Part shown: positions 35,457 to 46,863 of the stretch, piece by piece
Position numbering within the stretch: position 1 is the first letter of the stretch
Layout: every line of letters starts with the position of its first letter
Assembly: GCA_025175895.1 (NCBI GenBank)
Contig: CM045991.1
Coordinates: 81,021,174-81,085,173, forward strand
Source of the DNA: Wurfbainia villosa
Taxonomy: Eukaryota; Streptophyta; Magnoliopsida; Zingiberales; Zingiberaceae
Direction of reading: 5' to 3'
DNA length: 64,000 nt
The notes under the pieces: model-generated
The model's input: the letters and a program-made list of their open reading frames with translations, nothing else
Databases searched by the model: none
What the model was told of the DNA's origin: nothing
Translations under genes and position numbers: made by a program

Positions 35457-37131
35457 ATGGCCGGCTCCAACATTCATCCGCCGAAGTTTGAAGGAGAATT
35501 TACGTGGTGGAAGAAGTGTATGGAGGTATTCTTTGAAACCGATTTTGAAATTATGCTAATAATGGAGAATGGTTTTGAGATACCTAGGGATGAGGAAGGG
35601 GAGCCATTGGAAAAATCGAAGTGGACAAAGAGGCAAAGAGAGGAGTACTTGGTGAATTCAAAGGCCAAGTATTATTTATTCAACGTACTCCCCCAACAAG
35701 AAGTCAACCGAATAGGAGAATGTGCTAGCACCAAAGAGATGTGGGAGAAGCTAGTGGAGCTTCATGAAGGCACATCCGAGGCCAAGCTAGCAAGGAGAGA
35801 TGTCCTTCGCTCCCAACTCAACAATATTAAACTCGATAAAAGGGAGAAGGTAACATCTCTACATTCTAGATTTAAAGAAATTCTTAACGGTTTATCTAGT
35901 GTAGGGGAGAAGCTCTCCAATAGGGACATGATTATCAAGGCAATTGATTCCTTTCCCCGATCATCCAAGTGGAGTTCAATGGTGGACTCATTCTATATCT
36001 CAAAGAATCTAGAGGTAAGTACTCTAGATGAATTTTTCCCCACTATGGAATTGCATGAATCTAGGCTTGAAGGCATAAGTGAAGAACCAAGCATCAAGCC
36101 ATTAATGGGAATGACACTAGTAGCCAACAAGGTGAAGAAGAAGAAGGAGACTCCCTCCTCATCCGATGAAGACTCCTCCTCCTCCTCCATGGATAGCACG
36201 GAAGAAGCATACATGGTAAGGAAGGTAAGACGTGCTTTGGAAAATTTTAAATTTAACAAATCTAATGATAGGAGGAGAAGGGCAAGGAGGAAGATAATTT
36301 CCTACAATTGTCAAGGAGAGAGACATATAAGAGATGATTGTCCTCTCTTGAACAAAAGCAAGGAGGAAAGGAGAAAGAAAGAAGAAAAGAAGAAAGGGAG
36401 CAAGAAAAAGGAAGAAGAGAAGAAAACCAAGGAGAAAGGGAAGGCAAAGGCACTCAAAGCAAGATCATGGGATGATCCTTTTTCATCATCATCAGAGGAA
36501 GAAAATGCCTTTGTCACAAATCTATCTCTAATGGCAATAGAAGATGTGCACTCCTCCTCCTCCGAGCAAGAAGAAAGAAGCACAAGTGAGGAGAGCTCTA
36601 GTGAAGGGGGAGGTTCATCCTCATCCTCATCGGAATCGGAGGAAGAAGACATGGAAACTATGGTAACGAATCTTTCTCCTAAGAAAATAGTTTCCATGAT
36701 TTAAAGTTTAACTAGGAACTTATTTAAGATGAAAAATAGAAATAAATGTATACAAAATGAGATTAAGGCCCTAGAAGAAAAATTAGAAAATGCATGCGTT
36801 AATGTTAATGATTATATGTCTTTTGATGTGAATGATGCATGCATTGAGGAAAATAAGGTTTTAAGGGAAAAGATAGATCACCTAACTAAAGCCTTAGAGA
36901 AATTTGCTATTGGCTCGAACACATTGAACATGATCAAGCCAAAGGGCAAGCTTCAATAGGAAAGGCCTAGGATATAAGAGAAACAAAAATGAAAAGGCCT
37001 ATCATAGCCTAATTGCTAGGGGTCAAGCCAAAAATAAAACAATAGCTAGAAAATGGATCCCTAAGGAATTCTTAGTGAACCCTATAGGAAAGAACTTGTA
37101 TTGGGTTCCTAAATCCATCCTTAAGGGTTAA
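35457..37131 (+). pseudogene. Gag of B, longest open frame of the three copies
   Basis: ATG 35457 starts MAGSNIHPPKFEGEF. The frame is open for 415 codons and includes the UBN2-like region, the knuckle CQGERHIRDDC with an altered first Cys (SYNCQGE instead of CYNCQGE) and Gly changed to Arg, then lysine-rich and serine-rich stretches. TAA at 36702-36704 stands where C has TCT. The frame then runs open again to TAG 36957-36959, after small deletions near 36945 shift it. The last part, with LVNPIGKNLYWVPK, is in another frame and ends TAA 37129-37131. Confidence 0.88.
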
Positions 37132-38238
37132 GAAAACCCTAGGATAGTCAACCATGAGGATTTTACTTATATCATATTTTTGGTTGACTTAGGATGGTAT
37201 GGGTTATAAATTTTTAAATAGTGTTGGGTGATGATAATGCATAACCCATAAATTGAATGTTTGAATCATGATACATGCTCAATTTTATAATTTATAATCA
37301 TGATATGCAATGATTGATGATTTATGATCATGATTGATAATTCTTGATGCATGCTCATGTTTGGGTTTTTAGGATGATACTTAACCATGGGTAGAAATGC
37401 ATGAAATTTTGGTTAAGTACAAATACCTTTAGGAACATCTCACAACCCACTATAAGGCTAACTTGATTGAGAACATAGTAATGGGTGAGATGATATGATG
37501 ATACAAATGGTCCACTAATGCTTATGGCATTTTGATGGGTCATTAAGTGTATCAATAGAGCAATAATAGACCAATCATGGGGAAAGCATATGTTTAATTC
37601 ATAGACATATTGCCCAAAGATCATGGTTGGATATTTCAAATAATTTTAAAAACATTTTATGCTTTTCAAATAGTGAGTTCATGTTTTAAAAAGTTTCAAT
37701 GCAAAACTAGGTTTAAAAGTGGATACAAACTATAGATATTTTTGTAACTTTTGAGTTTTTGCCAAACTATCAAAAATAAAATGAATTTTCATGGAAAATA
37801 ATATTTCTCTGATAAAGGAACTCACAAGAAATATGTATTTCAAATTTCATGATTTTTTGAATTTCCTAGAAATTTTAACACATTTCAAATTGACTTCAAA
37901 ATCAAAATCAGAATCGAGTGTCACGACCGTAGTCCGATCCAATGATCGATGTATCGTCTGCATACAAGAACCTGATTTTATCAAGTTTTGAGTGGTCTTT
38001 GGTATTTTTCTTCCTTAGAGTTGATGCCATGTGTGTATAACATTTAGATAATGTTTTTGATGGTGTCAAAGGGGGAGTATTGATAAGTTTAAGTTAATCA
38101 TGCTAAAAGGGAAAATTTAGCATGTCTTAAGGGGGAGTTTTCATACTCATATTATTTACATGATTTCTTACCTTATGATTTTATGTAATTGTTTTTACCT
38201 AACTTAAACGGATTGCCACACATCAAAAAGGGGGAGAT
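37132..38238 (+). other. Noncoding 3' region of B with polypurine tract
   Basis: No coding frame. It matches A and C, including a conserved block around 37560-37640. It ends in ATCAAAAAGGGGGAGAT (38222-38238). Confidence 0.8.
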
Positions 38239-38432
38239 TGTTAGGGCAATCAACCCAGTGATATGGTTTTGATGTGTTGGCAAAGGGTTTAAGTTAGGTT
38301 TGATATGAATTTGATATGTGCGTTGGAGTCGTACAGGACTTAGTAATTTGCACATGGAGCATTGGCGAGTTTCACCTCTCATGACTCAGTCCTTTAGTCG
38401 GTGAAAGATCCATTACGGAAGTCGTGTGCTTG
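38239..38432 (+). repeat. B 3' LTR, first piece
   Basis: The start of the LTR, TGTTAGGGC, up to the solo LTR insertion. GCTTG at 38428-38432 is the left target duplication. Confidence 0.9.
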
Positions 38433-40452
38433 TGTTGGAATGCATACTGAAAGCCTAGCTCTTTTGTATGAATATTTTTATTTTGAAATAAGAATCACAT
38501 GATCATTGTTTGCACTTTATATTTATTATATGTGTGCATATTGTCTAATACTTTACATTGTAGATAACATGGTGCTTGGTGTGGAACAGAAGATCATGTT
38601 ATCAGTCCCTTGTAGAATATAAGTAGAGGCTCACAACCAAGATGGTTTTGGACAAACCATTGGCATGGTTGTAGTGTATCTTGGTATTGTTTTGTCTTGA
38701 ACATAGAGTTACACTAGTACACTTAGGTGTATTGAGCAGGACCGACATAGAGGTGATTCAATTTATTGCTGACTACATAATTGAATCGGACCTCGGATAT
38801 TATGTTGTACATGCTCTTAATCCCGATATAATAACGAGCACATGTACTTAGTATTTATTTCTTTGATTTACCAAAGGGTGAGATTTATATGGATTAAATC
38901 AATATGCCCAGTAAGTTGGGAAATGATATTATTTACATGGTGTGTCGTTAATTATAGGAGGAAACTGTATCCTATATATTAGGTTGATGATGTCCCCTTG
39001 AGGAGCTCATAAGGTTCATCATGTAAACCCTGCAGGTTGACTTAGTCAACATGATGATAAGGTTGAGTGGTACTACTCGAGGAGTTAGATGTTAATTGAT
39101 TGATGGTCAGTAAATCAATTAATTGATGAACATTCGATATCTTAAACACGGGGAGATGAATGTACAAATAATGTATGGAGCCCATATTAATTTATAGGGG
39201 TTGGTGAGGTAATTCAATGATGATCCTCTAGTGGAATGGAACATCATTGATGGATCAAGTTTGTGTGGTTCCAATCCATCGGGTGGCCAAGATCCAACTC
39301 CTCCTCATGGTCCCTATCGTAGCCTAATATAATCCTCATGAAGCCTAGATCCAATGATGGAAAACAAAACTCTAGATCCGACGGTGGAGATTAAATCTCT
39401 AGATTCGACGGTTGAGATTAAATCTCTAGATCTGACGGTTGAGATTAAATCCCTATATCCGACGGTGGAGATTAAATCCCTAGATCCGACGGTTGAGATT
39501 AAATCTCTAGATCTGACGGTTGAGATTAAATCTCTAGATCCGATGGTTGAGATTAAATCCCTAGAACCAACGGTGGAGATTAAAACAAGGCTTAAGCCTA
39601 ACTCTATAAAAGGAGGCTTAAGGTGGGCGGCAAGCTAAGTTAGTTGGTTGGTTTTGGAGATTAGGGTTTTGCCTATCATAAGCTTGGGAGGCAAGAAACC
39701 CTAAGGAGATTAGGGTTTGGTTCCTTGGTTGGGCGGCTAGGGTTTGGAAGTTAGAGTGGGCGACAACAATAGGTCTTCTTCCTAAGGTGTTACCGGCACC
39801 TATCTCTCTTCCCTCTACCTTGGTCGGCGCTCAACCTATTCCTCTTCTCCTCTTCTTTTCCTCTTGGCTGGTGGCACAAAGGAGCTAGGGATTGTTCCCT
39901 TGTTTGGTTCCTTGGTTGGCCATCTTGTTCTCTCTTTTCTTGGGGCCGGCGGCATCAATCCTTTGTGGCTTGGTGGTTGGCTCAAGCAAGAAGGGAAGGA
40001 GAGTTCTTCTTTCTTTTGATTGAAGAAGATCTAGGAAGCTTCAACTTGTGGAGGATCTTCGCCCACACGAAGTCTACAAGGAGGTTAGGACATACGATAG
40101 AAGATCAAGAGGTATAAAAGTTTTACAAGTTTTATTATTGATCTTTGCATGTTCTTATTAATATGTTTGTATGTGTTGATTATACATGTTTACATCCATA
40201 TGTATTTGTATAATCATGGACCCCGAAGATAAACACAAAAACCGGCGATCCATCCGTCGTCTATTCCGCGGCTAACCGACTAGAAGAGTTTTGTTGCTTG
40301 GACAACTAGTTTGTTCAAGCGATCGCTCGAGTCGTTAGCACGACGACGAATTGGTTGAGCTTAGGAAACTCATCCCATCCGGATTAATTTTCATTAGTGA
40401 AAATTTTAATCCGGGGACATGGGAGCCAACGAGACTCCGAGCAATGGCATCA
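38433..40452 (+). repeat. Solo LTR related to element S
   Basis: 2020 bp, TGTTGGAATG to GGCATCA, flanked by GCTTG at 38428-38432 and 40453-40457. It is colinear with the S LTR read on its own sense strand for most of its length (for example the block around 38500-39300), but its 3' end after about 40415 differs. There is no internal sequence, so this is the product of LTR-LTR recombination in a relative of S. Confidence 0.9.
39355..39590. repeat. 27-bp minisatellite in solo LTR
   Basis: About eight units around TCTAGATCCGACGGTGGAGA, just before the TATA box at 39605. Because the unit is a multiple of 3, it leaves an open frame with a nine-residue repeat, which I do not regard as a gene. Confidence 0.88.
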
Positions 40453-40457
40453 GCTTG

Positions 40458-41473
40458 GTGCATCCGAGGGACCGCCGGACGAAGAGCATTGGAGTGAAGT
40501 CGGAGAAAGTAGACTTCAGGGCAATACGCAAAGGATGGTGCTACGAAGCCATGCACTTGGCGCATCCGAGGGATGTGGGCGGACGAAGACAACTTCGAAG
40601 GCGAGGGACTCCAAGGGAATGAGAGTGAGTGATTGTAACCCGGGACGGGGTAGATCGTAGATGAAACTTGGCCATTTGGCTAAGTGTCGGATGGAAATTA
40701 TCGACATCAGTCGACTGCCATGACATGACAGTCAACTACTCCAAGTCGACTATCACTCGACTGGTGTTCGAGTCGGGTTTGTGTCCTAGCAGTCGACTGC
40801 CAAGGGATGGCAGTCGAATGCTGATGGTAGTAGACGACTGATCGCAAGGGTTTCGGGCACAGAATGTTAATTAGTCGAGTGCTCGCTTCTGACACTCGAC
40901 TATTAGCTCCATCAGTCGACTGATATGGGGGTCGTTGGATTAAATCCAATGTGGAAGAAGTCGTTATTGGGAAACGACTACAGGATCAGTCGACTGATCG
41001 GGTTATCAGTCGACTGCCAGGCGCCCAACGGGAAGAATGAGTTCTTCTCTATAAAATGGGGCCTTTGGACACTTGGGGAGCCTAATGCTTCTACTCTAAA
41101 CATCTTCTCATGTGCCCAAACGTTTCCAATCCTCTTCCTTGAGCTTATTTCTATTATATTGCAAGAGGAGAGATCTTCTTTAAGAAAAGTTACCTCCACC
41201 TAGCTTTGTGCAAAGGAGAGATTAGTGGAATTGTGTAGGCATGATTCACCTTGGACGAATCGATCGTGGATTAGCGACAAGGGCCGTGAACCACGTTACA
41301 TCGCGGTGTTAACGTTTGAATCTATTATTTCTTTACTTTGTCTTAATTGCTTGTCTAGTTTTTGTTTCTGTTGTGCTAATATTGTTTGTAGACAAGTAAT
41401 CAACTAACGAATTTCACCGTACGATGAAAGAGGGCTATTCACCCCCCTCTAGCCGACCACCGACGTTCCAACA
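40458..41473 (+). repeat. B 3' LTR, second piece
   Basis: The rest of the LTR after the solo LTR, with CAGTCGACTG repeats, TATA box at 41050, end motif at 41435-41453 and CCAACA end, followed by TSD AATAT. Confidence 0.9.
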
Positions 41474-41478
41474 AATAT

Positions 41479-42996
41479 CCCCCTAAAGGCTTGCTCCCCC
41501 TTGAACATTGCACCAATAATGTCCTTAGAGAGTCCCTAAGCCTATAGGAACACTAAACCCTCAAAATTAAGGAAAAATTTCAAACTTGAGCGTTCACACA
41601 CCTTAAAATTGATACACACCTTAAACAACTCACCTAATCCATATCCAATGGATTTTCACCCTTTATAATGTTTTCCAAAATATATCCTAAGGTTATGAGT
41701 AGTTAGGGTATCCTAACAAAACTGAAGTCAGGCTAAACAAATCTTGTTTTTTCGAAATCAACATTGGCAGTTGACTGTTTCAGTTAACAGTTGACTACCC
41801 TATGCATCAGTCAACTAAGAAAGCTTCTAGTCGAGTGATAGCAGCTCCAGTCAAGGCGCCGCCTCGACTAGTTTCTGACTTTGTCGAAACTGAATTTTCA
41901 GACCATCTTTAGAAATGCATAAATAATTTAAAAAAATTAGAAAAATCATGAAATTTTGACCACACATTACTTATGCCAAACACTATAGGGGAAAAATAGT
42001 TTTCTATGAAAATAACTTTTAAAATCAAAGAATGATACAAAGTTCAAAAGCATTGAAACTTTCAATGTTTTAGCCAACTTTGTTTCAATCTTCTCAATCG
42101 TGATTGATATCAAAAGATATGCTTCACCAAGGTTTTTCAAAATTATTTTAAAATGTTTTCAAAACCTTATATTGAACCATGGTCTATGGGCTTAATGCAC
42201 ATGACTTGTATATAAGCTTTCCTCATGATTCATCCATGGTATAAGATGCGTTTGAGTTCATCTAGATGCAAGAACTATGCACCTTGAACATAACTCATTT
42301 CCAAGCATCTCACATGTGTCTAGGGTGTATGAAAACACACACACATATCAATTTGATTTGAGATGTGAGTTTTGTTCATCCTAATCTAAGGCCTCATGCA
42401 TTTTTCTAAGGCAACTGTATTTGATTCCCTTATACATGTGACTTCAAATCATGTCATTTATCCTTAAATCAATTATAATTAATGCATTAAATGATGATTA
42501 TGTAATAAGTGATAGCATAAATAAACATGTGCTAATAATCATGATGTCATGGCATACGATTAAATCTAAATATACATGACATAAAAACTAACCTAAGCAT
42601 TATCATGACATTTAATGATAAAAATAAGATATGATGTTATAACATGACAATGGCAAACAAAGTATGACAAATAAAAGGTATAGGTATAAAAATACCTAAA
42701 TTTTAGTATTAATTGCCATTTGTTAGGAATAAATTAATTTTCCCATATTATCACTTATCTCTAAAGTGTGCCAAAAACCTAAAATGACACACTATAACCT
42801 CTAAACCTTAATTGTGCCAATTTAATAAATTTTCTATAGTTCTCAAAATATATTGGCACATCCTAAAATCTTTTTGGATTAAATCTCAACCTCTATTTCC
42901 AAGGTATCACATAACCTTGAAAATGACCTAAAGTGTCAACTCTTCCATGGTTAGGTTAACTACCCATCCACTTAGGGTTAAAACACTCTAACCCAT
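41479..42996 (-). other. Noncoding 3' region of F1
   Basis: AT-rich, without a supported frame on either strand. It matches 62225-63731 closely, which is the same region in the second F copy. It stands where an autonomous element would have pol. Confidence 0.8.
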
Positions 42997-43131
42997 CTAG
43001 CGTGAAGGGATCACGCTTCTAGGAACCCAATAGCAAATAGAGCTCCTTGGGTTAACTAGGTATTTACTAGGGATAATTTCCCTAGATACCTTCCTACTGA
43101 CCCTTCCAAGCTTTGAAGCCTTGGTCATTTG
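42997..43131 (-). pseudogene. Gag C-terminus of F1
   Basis: The minus frame ends with YLVNPRSS, YWVPRSVIPSR and a TAG at 42999-42997. It is the continuation of gag from 56883, separated by element E (TSD ATTTG at 43127-43131). Confidence 0.78.
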
Positions 43132-44222
43132 TGTTGGATCGATATGAGCGCTAGAGGGGGGAGGGTTGAATAGCACAAAACAATTTTTCTTTTCATTCGT
43201 CGATTCGATAAATAAAAAGAGTAAAGTGCAGTGGAAAATAAATACGAGACTCGTTTGTTTTTATTGGTTCACAGTCTTCCGATTGCTAATCCAAGGCCCT
43301 AACCATCTTAGACTGTGTACGGAGGGCAGCCACTAAAATACTCCTCGTTGGAGGTAGGAGTGAATGGTTACAATAAAATGATAAAACTCGAGGTAGAGTG
43401 ACACTCCCCCTCTCCTCGTTATGATTAAAGCTTGATAAAAAGAAAGAATAAAATGTTTGAAATATACTTAAAGTAAAACCTTTATCGACAACTTAAGGGA
43501 TGGTAGTTTGAGCTCGGGTTGTCATCGTTTCGGCAGTGCTTCGTTGTCGGAGTGTCATAGCGTTTTGGAAGCACTTGGAGAGCTTTGGAATGAATGAAAT
43601 GGTGAAGAATGACCCTTCTTTTATAGCCTTGAGAAACCCTAATCATTGATCTCAAGCCTTATCTTCAAAAGCCACCTCACCCTAAGATAAGGAGATGAGG
43701 TTTTGACTCTCCTCGAGGCTGGAATTTGAACATCAGTCGACTAATCAACCCTATCAATTGACTGATAGAGGTAGCAGTCGACTGCCAACAGTCGACTGTT
43801 GCTAGGGTTTCCAACTGCAATGAAGAGTTAGCTCAAAAATGCAATTAATATAAGTAAATTTGATGGTCATTTACCATCCGATCTAGACTTAGACCTTGCA
43901 TGGGAAGTCTTGGTCAGATCGTCGCCTAAGGACATCCCTGTATGGAGGACACAACCTTACTTACGCTCACTCACACAAGCTTACCTCAACCTTTTACCTT
44001 TTAAGCTTTGCTTTCGGTCTCCACTTGATTTCTTCGGCTCCCTCCGAAATCTTCCCGGTGTCGCCCGACCACCACGGTTCCCTCCGAATGTCACTGACCT
44101 TCGGCTTAGCTTAGCATTCCTGCACACTTGATTCAGCTCTTGAGATAACAATATGGGCATAATTTTGTGTCTTTTGCTATAATCAAAACTTAGGATTGAC
44201 TTAGGTGCCTACTGCACCAACA
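43132..44222 (-). repeat. E 3' LTR
   Basis: 1091 bp, TGTTGGATCG to CACCAACA. It has the G-rich end motif (43150-43174), a minus-strand TATAAAAG at 43618-43625 and a small cluster of GTCGAC repeats at 43735-43800. Confidence 0.93.
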
Positions 44223-45122
44223 ATCTCTCCCTTTTTGATCTATGGCAAATCCACACAAAGTTAAGGAAATAAATTGAATGTATTAAGTGAAACACTATTA
44301 TGAAGTATGAATATGAAATCATAGAGAGTATACTTGACTTCATAAGTTGAATATGAGAAAAACTCTTTTTCAAGTGCTCCCCCTTGAGAAATCCTCCCCC
44401 TTGATCGAGGGTGAGTACTTGAAAAAGATGTCTTAACCCTCCCCCTTGATGTTTGCTACTTTAAGAAGAGTTTAAGTAATCAAAATTACTTAACAATGGC
44501 CTTAGTGTTTAAATAAGTTCAAGTTAAGTAATCAAAAACTAATTTTTTATTTCTTAACCTTGGCCTTTCTCCCCTTTTTCAATTTAAAGGTTAAGTTAAG
44601 TAAGCATTTACTTAACTTGGGCCAAAGATGTAATAAGTTAATTTATCAAAAAAAAAAATTGATCCCTTAACTTTGGACTTTTCTCCCCCTTTTTTCATAA
44701 ATCGAAAAGAGTGGGGGGTTTTGAAAAACATAGTTTTTGAATTTAGTTTTAAGTCCAAGCATGTTCCAAATAAATTTTGAAAATATTAGTTTAAACATAA
44801 GCTCATCTATTTGTATGTTCAACTCTATTTGACTTGATTGATATGGAATAATCAATAAGTCCTTATTAGAGTTGGTTAATTTATATAATTATACTCCGTG
44901 GTTCATGTCAATGCACTAGATCTACATCTGGAACCAGGAGTGAGGTCCTAACATCTCACGTCTATCTACGTGGCTAAGTACACAAACACATTAGTCCTAT
45001 GTGTTGTGAGATGTGTTGGCTCCTTAAATCTATAGGTACATGATATCTAAGGTAAACCCTAAGCTAGTTCTATTAACATGAAAAGTAAATAATAGAGTAT
45101 ATAAAAATATAAGTTGTAAATC
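44223..45122 (-). other. E 3' noncoding region with polypurine tract
   Basis: No coding frame. On the minus strand it ends GATCAAAAAGGGAGAGAT (44223-44240) next to the LTR, preceded by GGATTTGCCA, nearly the same as in A, B and C. Confidence 0.78.
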
Positions 45123-45562
45123 CTACTCTATTACCCATATGCCTAGTTTACGTCTTATTAGACTAAACTCAGGTTCGGGTAGAGGCTTGGTAAAAAGGTC
45201 GGCTAGGTTTGACATGGATTCCACGTATTCGAGTTGTATGGTTCCGTTATCTATATGTTCTTGAATAAAGTGGTGTTTGACCTCTATATGTTTGGTCCTA
45301 GAGTGGCATATGGGATTCTTGGTTAAGTTGATTGAGCTAATATTATCTATGTGAGTTTTAATATTGTTGAAGTTTAAGTTAAAGTCTTTGAGAGTGTGCT
45401 TCATCCAAAGAAGTTGAGCCACACAATCACCTATTGTGATGTATTCAACTTCGGTGGTAGATAAGGCAACACAGTGTTGCTTCCTACTGCACCAACTCAC
45501 TAGACTCGAGCCTAGAAGTTGACAGCAACCACTCGTGCTCTTTCTATCGAGTTTACTACCGG
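45123..45562 (-). pseudogene. RNase H of E, C-terminal part
   Basis: The minus frame contains SRKQHCVALSTTEVEYI, IEVKHHFIQEHI and ADLFTKPLPEPEF, the standard end of copia RNase H, with a stop at 45123. The N-terminal part is at 50895-51204 on the other side of element C. The break falls at the conserved aspartate-containing block just after a D-Y pair. Confidence 0.88.
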
Positions 45563-45567
45563 CATTG

Positions 45568-46802
45568 TGTTAGGACAATCAACCTATGTGTTATGGTTTT
45601 GATGTGTGTGGCAAAGGGTTTAAGTTAGGATGATTGGATTTGATATGTGCGTTGGAGTCTTGCAGGACTTAGTAATTCGCACATGGAGCTCAGGCAAATC
45701 TCACCACTCACAACCTCGCAGGCTTGAGCCTGAGAAGGAGCATCAGTGCAGTCGCGGCTGAGCATCCGAGGGACCGCTGACGATGACTTGAAGCGGCCAA
45801 GGGAAGGCACTTCGAGGCAAGAGATGAAGGGAGCATTGCTAGTCGCGGCGCCGATGCTGAGGGAGGATGGGCCGCGAATCTAAGAGAGCTTCAGCGAGGG
45901 ACTTCAAGTGAGATGAGAGAATGAGTGAATTGTAAGTAGCTCATTAGGTGAACTTGGCCGAATGGCTGAGTGTCGGAGGCTTGACAGCAAGGGTTGAGGT
46001 TTACCCGACCATCGGATGCTCAAAAAGATGTTAAGTTTGAGATCTACCCGGCATCAGTTGATTGCTATGTCATGGCAGTCGACTGCTCCAAGTCGATCGA
46101 CAATCGACTAGTGTGGCTGATGGATCAAGTCGACATCAGTCGACTGCTTAAGGAAAGAAGTCGACTGATAACACTGTGCACAAGCACAGAAGCTAGTCGA
46201 GCTCGTGGGTCACTCGATTGGAAGTCGACATCAGTCAACTGATGAAAGCATCAGTCGACTGATCATCCGACTGTTGGAGAAAGCGGTCGCGGATCTCATA
46301 AATTCGGCCAGGTCAGGAGCCGTTGGAGTCGACATCAGTCGACTGATGAAGGCATCAATCGACTCATAGTGTCCAACGGGAAAAATTGCTTCCTCTCTAT
46401 AAAAAGAGAGGGTAGGGGCATGTAGATGGGTAATGTTCATGCTCTAAACATCCTACTAAGTGCCCCCACAAAGCTCAAAACTCCTTCTTCTAGTTTTCTT
46501 TCATATTTATTGTAAAATAAGGAATGATCTCATTGGTGTAAAGGTTTACCTACACCTTGCTTGGGCTAAAGGGAGAGACCAATAGTGGATTGGTTTCGGA
46601 GTGATTCACCGGAGACGAATCGGACCGTGGATTAGCGGCGAGGCCGTGAACCACATTATATCATATGTTAGCATTTTTTTATGTTAATTGCTTGTTTAGT
46701 TTTGTTTCCATTGCGCTAATTATCTTTGTAGACAAGCTATTCCATTCATACGACGAAAGAGGGCTATTCACCCCCCTCTAGCTGGCCACCATCATTCCTA
46801 CA
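45568..46802 (+). repeat. C 5' LTR
   Basis: 1235 bp, TGTTAGGAC to CCTACA, with GTCGAC clusters (46075-46370), TATA box 46398 and end motif 46764-46782. Confidence 0.92.
46398..46405 (+). promoter_or_regulatory. TATA box of C, inside an inverted repeat
   Basis: TATAAAAA with CTCTC and GAGAG arms, as in A. Confidence 0.6.
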
Positions 46803-46816
46803 AGTGGTATCAGAGC
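46803..46816 (+). other. Primer-binding site of C (initiator tRNA-Met)
   Basis: AGTGGTATCAGAGC follows the LTR. Confidence 0.9.
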
Positions 46817-46863
46817 CAAGGAAGCTTGTCGAGGACTAACCGCCTCAACAAGAACAATCAAGG

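Larger units (their letters stand above)
34324..41473 (+). mobile_element. B: gag-only LTR element, with a solo LTR inside
   Basis: Same family as A and C, with TSD AATAT at 34319-34323 and 41474-41478. Its own length is about 5.1 kb once the solo S-like LTR (38433-40452 plus 5-bp duplication) is removed. It has a gag gene and no pol. It lies in the 3' noncoding part of F1, in opposite orientation. Confidence 0.92.

Noticed and set aside
39354..39638. ORF with a nine-residue repeat (LDPTVEIKS type)
   Set aside because: It is the translation of the 27-bp LTR minisatellite. The related arrays in S do not keep a comparable frame, and it lies in U3 of a solo LTR.
43896..44131. ORFs in the E 3' LTR
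   Set aside because: The matching region of the E 5' LTR does not keep the frames; LTR sequence only.
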